From: Microstegium vimineum
Taxonomy: Eukaryota; Streptophyta; Magnoliopsida; Poales; Poaceae
Direction: 5' to 3'
Length of the DNA stretch: 64,000 nucleotides
NCBI GenBank assembly: GCA_022036555.1
Contig: CM039130.1
Location: 13,531,840-13,595,839 of the forward strand
Position 1 is the stretch's first letter; the number at the start of each line of letters is the position of its first letter. The translations under genes were made by a program, and so were the position numbers. Below, in pieces: positions 53,407 to 64,000 of this stretch. Under the pieces are notes generated by a model that was given only the letters and a program-made list of their open reading frames with translations, was not told the DNA's origin and ran no database searches.

Positions 53407-55369
53407 ATGGTCAAGCTCCTCACAAAAGTTCTAGCCAATAGGTTACATGCTATTATGACCAAGATCGTGCACACCAACCAGGAGAACCATCCAAGATTGT
53501 ATGGCTTGGGCTTTTTAGTTCTTGCATATTTGTCATCAGTCTAAAAAGGAACTAATCATCCTCAAATTAGATTTTGAGAAGGCTTTTGACAAAGTGGAGC
53601 ACCAAGTGATCCTCGATATGTTGCATCATAAGGGTTTCTCCCAGAGATGGATTGGGTGGATTGCTGAGATTTTATCATCTGTTACATCATCAGTACTCCT
53701 AAATGGCATCCGTTGGAAATTTTTTCCTTGCAAGAGGGGGGTTAGGCAGGGGGACCCCCTCTCCCCTCTATTATTTGTGCTAGCTACTGATCTTCTCCAG
53801 AGTATTATAAATTCTGCTACACATAGGGGCTTCTTTCCCATCCTTTGGGCTCTAGATTTGGGGCGACTATTCAATAGTACAATATGTTGATGATACTTTA
53901 TTATTCATGAAGGCTGATGCTAGGGGATTGTTCTTTCTTAAGGGACTACTGAGATCCTTTGCTGGCTCTATTGGGTTGAGAATCAACTTTGCTAAGTCAT
54001 CTTTGATACCTATTAATTTGGATGAGGACAAAGCAAATCACTTGGCAAATACCTTTGATTACTTTATGGGCTCTCTTCCCTTTGCATTCTTGGGATTGCC
54101 TTTGAGAACTACTCTGCCTGTTGCCATTGAATTTTTGCCTTTGGTGTGTAGAATTGAGAGACGCCTAGCAGGAATTACTAGCTTGTTGCCTTACCATGAC
54201 CGACTAATTTTTGTGAATTCCTTGCTATCTTCTCTTCCAATGTACTGGATGAGCTCGATCAAGTTCTCCAAGTCAATAATCAAACAAATTGATAGCTTTC
54301 AGAAAAATTGCCTTCGGGATAGGAAAGATCTACACAAGCATTGAAAGTGTCTGGTGGCTTGGACTACTGCCTATAGGGCTAAAGATGAAGGAGGTCTAGG
54401 AATCCTTAATCATAAGTCTCAAAATAAAGCACTTCTTCTGAAGTTTGCATATAAATTCTATAATCATGGGGATACTCTTTGGGTGCAACTTACTTGGCAA
54501 GACTTTTACACTGGACCAATTCCACCACGCCAAAAAAGATCTGTGGGTTCCTTTTGGTGGAAGGATGTGATGAGTTTATCCCTTGAGTTCATAGGTATGG
54601 CTTCATGTACAACACGACAAGGTAAAACAATTAGCATATGGGAAGATGTGTGGAACTTTGGGTTACTTAAATTTGAATTTCTGCAATTATACTCATTTGC
54701 TAGAGACCCTAGAATTTTTGTGTCTGCTTTCATTCAGAGAAATGTGGAGCAGAATTTTTTCCTGCCCTCTCTCTGATTGCTTCCCAACATCTTCTTCTAG
54801 AGGACAAGCTCTTAACTTTTCCCACAACTGATCAACAGATGGATCAATGGAGCTATATGTGGGGAATCTCTTTCACAAGCAAACGGGCATACAAATCTCT
54901 ATTAAGATAGTCCATTAAGGTGCATCAGTTCTCTTGGTTATGCAAAAGGGGGTGTTGTGGGAAACGCAAATTCTTTTTTTGGTTGTTTGTTTTGGACCGT
55001 CTCAATACTAGATTCATGCTTAATAGAAAGAATATGCATCTGCATTCGTATTCTTGTGTCCTGTGCAATGCTGATGTTGAAGAAACAGTGGATCACTTAT
55101 TCTTTGAGTGCCCTTTCAGCTCTTGGTGTTGGAGGCAACTTCATATCAATTGGAACCTTGTTGTGCCTATCCTAGAGAGACTACTTCAGGGGAAAAACTG
55201 TTTTAGTGAGACATTTATTTTCATGGAGATCATTATTGTGGCGGCTTGGTGTATCTGGACTACAAGAAATGAAATTATCTTTGATGGTCGATCACTATCT
55301 TTGTGGCGTTGGAAGAGTTTACATGGGGAGGAGCTTTCTTTGACTATTCTTAGGTGCAAAACCCCTTAG
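53407..55369 (+). pseudogene. LINE ORF2: reverse transcriptase and zinc-binding domain, broken
   Basis: RT starts within the palm: VKLLTKVLANRLHAIMTKIV, then after a frame change KLDFEKAFDKVEH, RGVRQGDPLSPLLFVLATDL and, in another frame, QYVDDTLLFMKAD (catalytic YVDD at 53883-53894). Thumb and later parts: FLGLPLRTTLPVA, GGLGILNHKSQNKALLLKFA, GKTISIWEDVW. The zinc-binding domain has FWLFVLDRLNTR, CVLCNADVEETVDHLFFECP and CIWTTRNEIIF, ending 55369. Four or more breaks. 5' endonuclease and ORF1 absent. Confidence 0.88.
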
Positions 55370-55493
55370 GGACTGGTTTTCTTCTTTTTAGCTTTCTTCT
55401 GTTTAGTTTCTTTATTTGTATTTTTGTACAAACTTATATCTTTTTAAAAATGAGTTCAGTAGGGGTGTTCCCCTCCTATTTGTCTCAAAAAAA
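53407..55493 (+). mobile_element. 5'-truncated LINE inserted in the CACTA transposase
   Basis: The left border is where TNP2 similarity stops and RT begins; the right border is a short A run after cccctcctatttgtctc, a common 3' end of grass LINEs. About 2.1 kb. I did not find a convincing target duplication (left flank ctggtgactc, right flank gattattgat). Confidence 0.75.
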
Positions 55494-56175
55494 GATTATT
55501 GATATGTATTGTCGTGATCATGACATTTTTCTTTTTGTGCTCATCCCAAACATCCTTCACACTATTTTTCCACATCTGTAGTAGTTCATCGACCAATGGT
55601 TATAAAAAGACATTGATGTCACTGCTAGATTGTTTTGATCCTTGGATCAGCAGTGTCATTTGGATGTACGACCACTTCACACAAAGTCAAGGTAGAAGGT
55701 TGTATATATAAAGAATCACTAGCCAGGTACAATAATTGCTTCTAACCAAGTAAAAAGAATTCATTGTATTCGTGCTCAAACTAAAACAAAGGCACTTTAC
55801 CTCACCACCAATGTTCTTATAGCATAGTATTGACCATCCTCTAGTCCAACTAATTGGTGGGGTGCCTCAGCATTTTATTTTTCTCACGCTCTTTGCCATG
55901 CCACCATAATAGCTTGGCTAACTTTACATTTGCAAACAACCTATGCACTCGAGGATCTATAGGGAAATACCAAATGACCTTTACAAGCGCTCCTCTAGAA
56001 TTACTAACCTCATTTGATGGCCTTTGCTTGTGCCATGAAGATTTACACCTGGGGCACAGATCTAAGTCCTTTTATTTGTCTCCATGGTACAATATGGAAC
56101 TATTGGAACACACGTGGAATTTTTTAACCTTAGGGTCGATTGGGCAGATCATTTGCTTGGCCAGGTTTATCTTTT

Positions 56176-57303
56176 CACTACTACAAAAAACATTTTACAA
56201 GACACATCCGTGAAGCTCTCCGTGGCGGACACAATTTTTGTCCGCCATGGTTAATGCCCATGATTTATCGACGCTGGCATTTGTTATTTACCGAGGCGGA
56301 CAATTTTTCCCGTCATGGGAAATTGATTTACCGTGACCGGCGACTTAAGTCGTCTGCCACGGTAAATAACCTATTTTCTAAAGCGGGCGACTTAAGATGT
56401 CCGCCACGGTAAATCGATTTACCATGGCAGGCATTCTATAGGGCCCGTCTCGGTAAATGGTTGAGGCCCATTAGGCCCAAGCTAGGCCTGAGATATATAT
56501 ACGTGGACTTAGGGTTTGGGTGGCTCACCCGCCTCACCTCACTTCTCGCCCAAAGGCGGCCCTCCCTTCCTTCCCTCCTCCCTTCCCTCCCAGCGGTGGC
56601 CCTCACTCTTGCCTCTATAGGTGTAGCGCCCTCCCTTCCCTACTCCTAGTGGCACGTGCACGTTCGACGGCGAGCCCACGACAACGTTGAGCGCCCACGA
56701 GCTGGGCTCCCTTCATCCTCATCCGAGACCTGCGCCATCATGCTCGCCCGGCCACCATCTGCACCACGAGGGACTCCACGCCAAAGGTGCCGTTCTGCCT
56801 ACGTCGAGGTCGACCTACACCAGGTTCCAGACCGCTGCCGCCATGAGCTCCCTCGTCTCCACCCTCTTCCCAGGCCCTGCTACTCGTGGTGAAGGGCAGC
56901 GCCGCCTCTACGAAGATGGATCCAGCGAAAGTGTAGCGCACGACGAAGGTTGGATTCACCCCCGGCGAGGATGGATCCGGCGCCCCTGCAGGTGTAGCGC
57001 CCTCCCTTCCCTCCTCCCAGCGGCGGCAGCGCGCCCACGTCCGACGGCACTAGCGGTTGCAGGGCGTCGATCCAGATCTGGATGGGCTCATTGGGCTTGT
57101 CCATTTTTTTGTTTTTTTTGAAATTATTAACCGTAGCGGGCATCCTAACATGCCCGCCTTCGTTAATCGATTTACGGTGACGGGCATCGGTGTCCGCCAC
57201 AGTGTAGTCACAATTTACCATGACCTTTGTACCGCGGCGGACGCCTTTGTCCGCCACGGTAAATCCAAAACGTCCGCTTTGCAAAACAGATTATGTAGTA
57301 GTG
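56176..57303. mobile_element. Non-autonomous CACTA element, 1,128 bp
   Basis: Ends cactactacaaaa and gtagtagtg form the CACTA terminal repeats, with ttt on both sides (56173-56175 and 57304-57306) as 3-bp target duplication. Subterminal parts hold many direct and inverted copies of ccgcyacggtaaat and gcggaca (56220-56470 and 57130-57265). The centre (56520-57060) is GC-rich, different in composition, without a recognised gene; it might be captured host sequence. Confidence 0.85.
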
Positions 57304-59194
57304 TTTCTAGCAACTCATTAGGGTTTGGGAGTTTTCCTTACTACACGTAACAAGTCATCAAAGCTTTTATTCCTCAATTCATGGGTAGTTTTAAACTAAT
57401 AGCATGATATTGGCTTCTAGTTTGCTCATAGGATAACCCCAATACAATGGTGTTTTTTCATCTTTTCTCATTATATCTAGCTTTTTCAATTGTCTAGCAC
57501 TAAGGATTTTGCCATTTACATCACGTAATAGCTAAGAAATGTCATCGTCATGCTTGGTGTCATCAGCTAACATATTGCTAAACATACAACATTGGTAGCT
57601 ACAAGTTTGCTTCATACCCATTTCCTCATTAATAATAGCCTTGGGGCGAGGGGAGCTACATCAAACATGATACTTCATTGTTTTTTACAAAACATTCTAA
57701 CCACCCTCCCCATCCCCTAGTCCATACCGTGTAGTCTGTCATGAAACCCATGTAATCAAGTGACATATATAGACTCCATGTTACCCCAATTCTTGACATT
57801 ATTGCAATCTTTGCATGAACAACATACATGTTGTCCATTCCCAGCATCAACTATTGCGACCGTAATAAAGCTACTATGCCCATCAAGTACTGCATGTCCA
57901 TATATGAAAGACTAGACATCCATCTCTCGATCCATTTCTACACAAAAAAATATTTATACTTCATGCCAGATAAAAATAGGGGAGAGTATTTATAGGTAGG
58001 AGTAAAAATAGTATGAATATTTTCTGACAGTATTCGAGAGACAAAATCCATTTAGAGGCGTTTAGATCACTCTGTATGTGTGTTCAAATTTCAACATCCG
58101 ATACCATATCCTATCTAAATACTCAAATCATGTATTGATGATGTCGATATCGAATCCTATTCTATCTGACATGGTTGACACTATTCGTATTCGAAACCGA
58201 ATTGGAACAAAAATATGAAAACTAATGTAATATTAGTCATATTAGTTCGTATCCAATCTGTTGGAGCCTTCATGAAATTGTAGCTTAAAACAATGGGTTG
58301 TTGGGCATCACATGGATGTGCTCATTAAAATTGAAATTGGTCTCGCCCCATTTTGAAAAAACCAACTATTATACACTAATTTTAGAAACCTTGATATAGA
58401 ACAATTATTCTACTTCATGCCACAGAAAAATAGAGAGACTAATTAAAAAAAATGTAGACTTAATAATGAACAACAATTATAGCCCCAAACAATGAATTGG
58501 TAGGTGTCATGCTCATCAAAATAGGAATAGATAGTAGCCCTATTGAACAAATTGAAGCATGACATATTAACAATCATCAAAACCATCATATAATTTGCTA
58601 GGAATTAAAATGGTTCCATAACCATTTGAAGATGGATTCACCACAATTTGAATGTCTCTTCCTCAATATCTAATTCTAAAATATAGAAACAACTAGAATG
58701 AGAATCAAACAATCTAGACACCAAAACAATTATAAAGCTACAAATTCAAAAAAGGGATGATTGTTACTATTCTTGAAGTAAGAAGATCATGTCAATGCTT
58801 AAAAATCCAAGACCTTTATTGAGTATTTTGGTGAAGAACGATCACAACAATGGAGGGAGAGGGGAAAACACGCCTATCTTAGATGTGTGTGCCTGGGATA
58901 GGAGAAAGGAGGGATGAGAGTATGTTGGCTTTTATACTATGGTTTGTCACTACCGGCTCAAGCCAAAAACCAACAGTGATACCACAACTCCACTGTCAAT
59001 TTAAGACAAGAATAAAAAATGATATATCACTATTGATTCTAGCCACCAATTTTGTAGTGATGTGGACCATCATTGTCGATTCTTTGGGTTTCCCAATCAT
59101 TTTTTTTTACTTTGAAGCTAAGAACCAATAGTGAAGTGTTTCACTGCCGATTCACTAGCAATTGGCACTAATGGGGCAACACTGAAGGTTGATT
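57304..59194. other. 5' part of the larger CACTA element, AT-rich, no intact gene
   Basis: Apart from transposase relics up to about 57960, the stretch is AT-rich and non-coding. From about 58945 it carries repeated phrases around the theme actaccggct, caacagtgat and cactgccgattc, the subterminal repeats to which CACTA transposases bind. Confidence 0.5.
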
Positions 59195-59205
59195 CTGTAG
59201 TAGTG

Positions 59206-59661
59206 AGAAACTAGACAATTTAGTCCTTTAGCTAGTTTCTAATATGGTTTTGCATCTATATGTGTTGTTCTATAAATAATAAAGATATAGTTTAATCTCT
59301 AATAACTAAATAATTTCATATTAGTAAAATATGTAAAACAATATCAATTTTTATCAAAAATGTACCCTATCTATTGATGGTTTATTTAGAGTTCTTTTCT
59401 AGTGATTTATTGTTTGTTTTCTTAAATTTTATTTATCTTACCATTTTGTGCTATATTGGACAACAAGATTGACCAAAAGGGTCCAATGAGCCTTTAGAAG
59501 ATGGAAGCTCTCGAAGATGACACCAACATTACAACAAATATGGCAATATGTGACATACTTTAGTGACAAAAGAATAATTTCTCTTAGATTTCTGATGTTC
59601 TTCTACAAATATCATGAGCGATGACCTAGAGCTTCAATTTTTGACGAACTTGATGGAGGCG
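59206..59661. other. No gene seen
   Basis: AT-rich sequence between the CACTA end and the TRIM element; nothing recognisable. Confidence 0.45.
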
Positions 59662-60584
59662 TGTCACATCCAACCCGTTTGGCCCGTAGTGGCCCATGTG
59701 TGTTAATGAGATATTGTGGAGAGTTTAGTCCCACCATGATTGTTTAGGGTGAGATAGACCAACATATAAGGCTTCTAGAGTCCATCCCACCATCCCCGGG
59801 TTAATCCTTTTAAGCGAAGCGAGGACGAAAGCTTAAGTGGGATGGTGGTGGGTGTGGTTCGCTCAGCGTGTAGAGTGGATCTGAGCCGTTTGGACTCTGG
59901 GGTGTTACAAATGGTATCGGAGCCTACCTTCGCAGTCACTGGCGTGTGTGTGCTAGGTGTGCAGACATGGGGTTCATTGCGTGTGTAGGCTCTGCGGAGT
60001 TCACGGCGTGGCACATGTGCCGGCACTGGACGCACGGTCACGTGTGCTAAGAGGGGAACGTTCCTGGTCATCATTTGCCCGGTTGTGGGTATGTTGGGCT
60101 CGACGAGGACCTCGAGTTCTTTGAGGGGGGTGTATGTCACATCCGGCCCGTTTGGCCCGTAGTGGCCCATGTGTGTTAATGAGATATTGTGGAGAGTTTA
60201 GTCCCACCTTGATTGTTTAGGGTGAGATAGACCAACATATAAGGCTTCTAGAGTCCATCCCACCATCCCCGGGTTAATCCTTTTAAGCGAAGCGAGGACG
60301 AAAGCTTAAGTGGGATGGTGGTGGGTGTGGTTCGCTCAGCGTGCAGAGTGGATTTGAGCCGTTTGGACTCTGGGGCGTTACAAATGGTATCGGAGCCGAC
60401 CTTCGCAGTCACTGGCGTGTGCGTGCCAGGTGTGCGGACAAGGGGTTCACGGCGTGGCACATGTGCCGGCATTGGATGCACGGTCACGTGTGCTAAGAGG
60501 GGAACGTTCCTGGTCATCATTTGCCCGGTTGTGGGTATGTTGGGCTCGACGAGGACCTCAAGTTCTTTGAGGGGTGTGTATGTC
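59662..60584 (+). mobile_element. TRIM retroelement in tandem form (LTR-internal-LTR-internal-[LTR])
   Basis: Two 248-bp LTRs (59662-59909, 60135-60382), beginning tgtcacatcc and ending gttaca, alternate with two non-coding internal parts (59910-60134 and 60383-60580). Each LTR is followed by tggtatcggagcc (59912 and 60385), a primer site of the initiator-Met tRNA type, and each internal part ends in a G-rich tract after ttctttga. A third LTR starts at 60581 (tgtc), is interrupted by a solo LTR and resumes at 63970. No protein is encoded, so movement would need enzymes from other elements. Confidence 0.85.
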
Positions 60585-63500
60585 TGTCACACCCGGTTTT
60601 AAGGACAAAACCAGATTTACACCATATGTGAGCCTAGGAAGTCAAATCTCACATATAGCCACAAATTAAGGTGATATCGAAAGACAATACTTAAATATAT
60701 ATCATATAAGGTCAAAGGATAACCTCAGCACAGCAAACAGCGGAAAGACGACTCCGATCTTCAGGCGAAGACTCCAACTTCACAGGGACAACTGACTGGT
60801 TGATCACAAGCCTAACTCCTTTAACTCTTGCTCTTTGCAATCTGATATGGTTGATAAGGCAAGGGTGATCACTTAACGTACTCAGCAATATTAACATAGG
60901 GTTATGAAGCTCAAAAGGCTGACACTGGCTTACTGCGGTTGCTTTTAACTTGGTCAAGTTTTACCAACACTTAGCTTTAGTTATGCTTAATCCAGTTGGT
61001 AACCACATGATCATTAATGAAACAATCTCATATATCATATCTCCGAACTTACCATCATAAGTTGTTCAACAACATGAGTATCTAACACTGTGAGTTTTCC
61101 AGGCCGCTCGTAACCGTGAGCACGGCTATCATGATAGATTTACACTCTGCAGAGGTTATACACTTTACCCACAAGCCATGTTACCCATATGCCCGGGTTA
61201 ATTACTCCCATAACACTTCCAAGGTGAGTGGGCAGGGAACACTATGAAGTCTTTCAAAAGTCTTCCCAACATGTTGCCAGACCCTACGGACCCAAGGGCA
61301 AGGGGTATGCAAAGCCTCTACTCGATGGTACCTTTCGAAGCGGTAACCACCCTAGAACATGCCCTGCAACCAGCTCGGCAATGGTGCCTTTCACGAACTG
61401 CCAACATGCTAGTACGAATCTTTATACTTGACTAAAGCCAGAGCCATTATAGCACTCGTGGTTGTATTAGAAATCCCAGCTTTTGCCCTACAGTGGGGTC
61501 CTATTCCATGTTGCTATAAAAGCCAGTTTTACCTCCTTGTTGCATATCTCATTAGTCAAGATTCAAATCAAGATCCATTATTGTAAAGCATAGAAAAGCT
61601 ACCCATATGCATATAAACCCATGGTGACAAGGTAAAGGATAACAGAGCTATGGTATAGATCTAATATGAATCAAATTAGACACATGCAATAATGACTAGA
61701 TTGAATTATGGTGAATAAGTAACAAGGATGATCCCATGTTAAACTTGCCTTAAACTCTTAGATCCTTTCTTCACTTGATTCTCGATCTTCTGATAACTTC
61801 TTCTTGATCTCCACGTAAATCTCACCGATTGGACAAGATCATAAACACCACACAAGCATCTAAACAATCATACAAAGCATACAATATATCTACTTCAGAA
61901 CAATACACCAACCAATGAAAAAGAGCTTTAAAAGAAAACTACGTCTTGCTACGATTACGTAGACGCGAGAATCACGCTAATCGGATCTGTAAAGGAAAAG
62001 AAACGTCTATCGAAGATTAGCTTTTAAAAGAGAATTAGGCTTCATTTATTTTATCTATATAAAAAGCATATATTGGATACTTCAGAGAAATACCCAAATT
62101 AAATTAAGTCACATTACTTTGCTTTGTAAAAACAAGATTAAACTAAGTATGTTTTATTTTATGAAAAGCCGAGGTGGAAACCCTATTTGATTTTAATTGG
62201 AAAACCATTGATTATATAGATTAATCAATTATCATTTTATCTCAGAGAATAAAACATATTTGATATGGTTACTAACAGGTAGATCTTAACGTTACGAAAC
62301 CAACGCAACTCGAACGGGACAAAACGGATCTAAAACGAAGAAGTTATAGATTAAACAGGATTTTGAAAAGGGCAAGATTAAAGCATTAGCAAATGAATTT
62401 TCTTTGATTTTCAAAAGTAATTAACATAGGTGAAATCTATACTACTGGATAGAGCATAAAATTACGGATCTAACGCAACTTGAACGGATTGATTTGGATT
62501 TAAAACGAGCAAAATATAAGCATTTGAAGTTTTAGAGGCAAAATAGGAAATTAGGGTTTTATTTTATTTTCGAATTAAAACAGATTAAAAAGGGATTACG
62601 CCTTCAAAAAGGGGAAAGCGCATTGCTGAAGTATGCTTTATGGACTGCGGGTTGAGGGATCAAAAGCCCGAGGGCTCTTTAGCAAGAGTGCCACCGAAGG
62701 GGTACGGGGCGTCTAGAGCTGTTAGATCGGAGGTGGACGGATCAGATTAGATCCAGGGAGGGAGGAGGCGGTTCCCCGCCGGATCCGAGCGGCGTGCGGC
62801 GGCGGACATGTCCGGCAGAGCTCTTGCTCGCCGGCGCCAAGGAAGAAGGGGGCTCGGGTGCTCGGTTTTTTATTCCAGTAGCACCGGGAGAGAGAGGGCA
62901 ACACCGCGAGCTTATCTACGCGGTTCACGAGGGTCGGGATGGCCCGAGAGTGACCGGCGGCACAGCGCAGCGGCGGCGAGGCTCTGTGTCGGCGGCACAA
63001 GGTGGCTAGGGACCTGGGTGCCCTAATTCGCCCGGGAAAAGGGTCAGGGAGCACGAGGGGAGCACGACGAACCTACCTGACCACTCAGAGAGGCTCGCGG
63101 ACGGCTGTAAACGGCCGACGACGAGTGGCAGCGGCGACGGTTAACCGGTACATGGCAGTGAGGTCCACCAGTGCACGAAAGAGAGGGAAAAATGAGGGAG
63201 AAGGCGTTCTGCACTTACGCGAAGGCGAAGCGCGACTCGATGGCAAGCTTGCGGCGTCCAGAGTCGCGGAACGGCGGCGGCTCGCTGGCAGATCGGCGGA
63301 GCTCTGCGGCGGCGCTGTTGCGTCTGCGAGGCGAGGCGAGAGCTCGAGGATCGATGGGAGAGACGGCGCGGGGGTCGGCGCTATATATGGGACCGAGGGG
63401 GAGAGTCCCGTGCGGCCACGCGCGCGGACGTGGAACGAACGCGACGCGGCGCGACGTCGCGGCAGAGTCCGCTCCGGACTCGGGAGGAAGAAGACGGGGC

Positions 63501-63964
63501 GCTGGCAAGCGGGCCCGTGCGGCAGGGAGAAAGAAGAAGAAACCGGGGCGTTGACGGGCTGGGTCCAGGTGTCAGCGGGAGAGGGGGAGAAGGAGGCCGC
63601 GGCGCGGCTGGGCCAAGATGCGGGGCAGGCCGGCCCGTTCAGAGAGAAAGAGAGAGGCCGGGCCGGCTTCTCGGGCTGAAAGAGAGGGGTGAGGCTTTTT
63701 CTCCTTTTTTTTCTTTTTATTTTGCAAACTGAATTTTGCAATTTGATTTTCAAAAGGAGTTTTGAAATCCTTTTCAAAGTTTTGCAACTTCAAACAATAC
63801 AAGAAAATGCAGAGGCATGAAATGCATCACGCAAGTTAACCCTAACATGGAATTTAATTTAGTTTTATATATTTAATTCTATGCTTCACAAAATGATTTG
63901 AAATTAAATCAAATTAAACTCAAATTCAAACCTAATTTCTAATTCAAATTTTTAGAGTGTTACA
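60585..63964 (+). mobile_element. Solo LTR, 3,380 bp, of a Gypsy element (Tekay/Del type by its ends)
   Basis: Begins tgtcacacccggttttaagg and ends gagtgttaca, with atgtc on both sides (60580-60584, 63965-63969) as perfect 5-bp target duplication. No internal region follows, so it is a solo LTR left by recombination between two LTRs. The right third (62750-63690) is GC-rich with a TATA-like ctatatatggg near 63382; its open frames are compositional. The family is judged from the terminal phrase and size only. Confidence 0.8.
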
Positions 63965-63969
63965 ATGTC

Positions 63970-64000
63970 ACATCCGGCCCGTTTGACCCGTAGTGGCCCA
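63970..64000 (+). mobile_element. Continuation of the third TRIM LTR, cut by the window edge
   Basis: The bases acatccggcccgtttgaccc continue the LTR whose first four bases stand at 60581-60584. The sequence matches the starts of the LTRs at 59662 and 60135 with one or two changes. Confidence 0.85.

Larger units (their letters stand above)
53090..57960 (-). pseudogene. TNP2-type CACTA transposase, split by two insertions
   Basis: Pieces from N- to C-terminus on the minus strand: the transposase-associated domain with CCSCKDCNNVK (57810-57833) and further relics to about 57400; after the small CACTA element, CPRCKSSWHKQRPSNE (about 56024-56060), VHRLFANVKLAKLLWWHGKE (about 55900), LSTNTMNSF and YCTWLVILYI (about 55740), then LLQMWKNSVKDVWDEHKKKN (about 55530-55590); after the LINE, GLGCSFGEKARIYWCVECLG and NKKMVYMGQRRFPKTDHPYR (53230-53400). 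Order and spacing match Transposase_21. Stops and frameshifts are frequent; the C-terminal third is lost. Confidence 0.7.
52951..59205 (-). mobile_element. Decayed CACTA transposon with nested insertions
   Basis: The high-coordinate end reads ctgtagtagtg (59195-59205), which on the minus strand is the 5' terminus cactactacag. Subterminal repeats of the type accggcagtga/tcactgccg occur at both sides (52966-53000 and 58945-59160). TNP2-type transposase remains lie on the minus strand between. The other terminus is not seen and the left border is approximate. Insertions: a LINE (53407-55493) and a small CACTA element (56176-57303). Confidence 0.65.

Noticed and set aside
56461..57121. Plus-strand frames of 62-144 residues in the small CACTA element
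   Set aside because: No domain and no splice logic; recorded as possible captured DNA instead of a gene.
62722..63777. Several open frames of 90-230 residues near the right end
   Set aside because: They lie in the GC-rich part of a solo LTR, on both strands, and resemble no protein.
1..64000. tRNA, rRNA, snoRNA or microRNA genes
   Set aside because: I looked for tRNA box A/B patterns and long perfect hairpins and saw none convincing; the primer-binding sites are only tRNA complements. A tRNAscan-SE or Infernal run would settle this.

Overview
This is nuclear DNA of a grass, most likely a panicoid of the Andropogoneae (sorghum, sugarcane, Miscanthus or maize type). The evidence is the very GC-rich third-position bias of the two intact GC-rich genes, plant GT-AG introns, CASP-like, RAMP4/SERP and polyol-transporter genes of grass type, and a dense population of Sirevirus, Tat-lineage Gypsy, Ale-like Copia, CACTA, L1-type LINE, Stowaway, Tourist and TRIM elements. 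No tRNA, rRNA, CRISPR array or prokaryotic-style operon was seen. Species assignment is inference.

Layout. 1-5037 is a pile of retrotransposon ends: a Sirevirus LTR, another LTR-like fragment, then the 3' end of a Tat-type Gypsy with its LTR. 5038-7240 is a minus-strand LINE (ORF1 and the start of ORF2, joined by an ATGA overlap) cut off by that Gypsy LTR. 7240-9028 holds a decayed Harbinger-like element and a Stowaway MITE. 10210-10791 is a single-exon CASP-like gene with TATA box. 12100-25659 is a full Tat-lineage Gypsy element with a perfect 5-bp target duplication. It carries broken gag and pol, a 364-bp tandem duplication downstream of pol, and a large antisense accessory gene with five introns and its own TATA box; its 3' LTR is cut down to 289 bp. 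26916-34563 is an intact three-exon RAMP4/SERP gene whose second intron carries a 5.1-kb antisense Copia element. 39077-40742 is an intact polyol/monosaccharide transporter gene. 45579-47219 is its tandem copy, now a pseudogene; a minus-strand, internally deleted Gypsy element lies between them. 48-51.7 kb is a mosaic of LINE fragments in both orientations plus a 0.7-kb MITE. 52.9-59.2 kb is a decayed CACTA transposon (TNP2 transposase on the minus strand) interrupted by a LINE and by a second, 1.1-kb CACTA element. 59.66-64.0 kb is a TRIM element in tandem LTR-internal-LTR-internal-LTR form whose third LTR was hit by a 3.38-kb solo LTR.

Only three genes look functional: CASP-like 2, RAMP4/SERP and the first transporter. 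They have no evident joint pathway. The rest is transposable-element biology, with at least six nesting events that can be ordered from target duplications. I found no convincingly novel system. The closest is the spliced antisense accessory gene of the Gypsy element, a type known in the Tat lineage (Grande gene23 and similar) but of unknown function. Coordinates of exons, TIRs and TSDs were read by eye and may be off by 1-2 bases.
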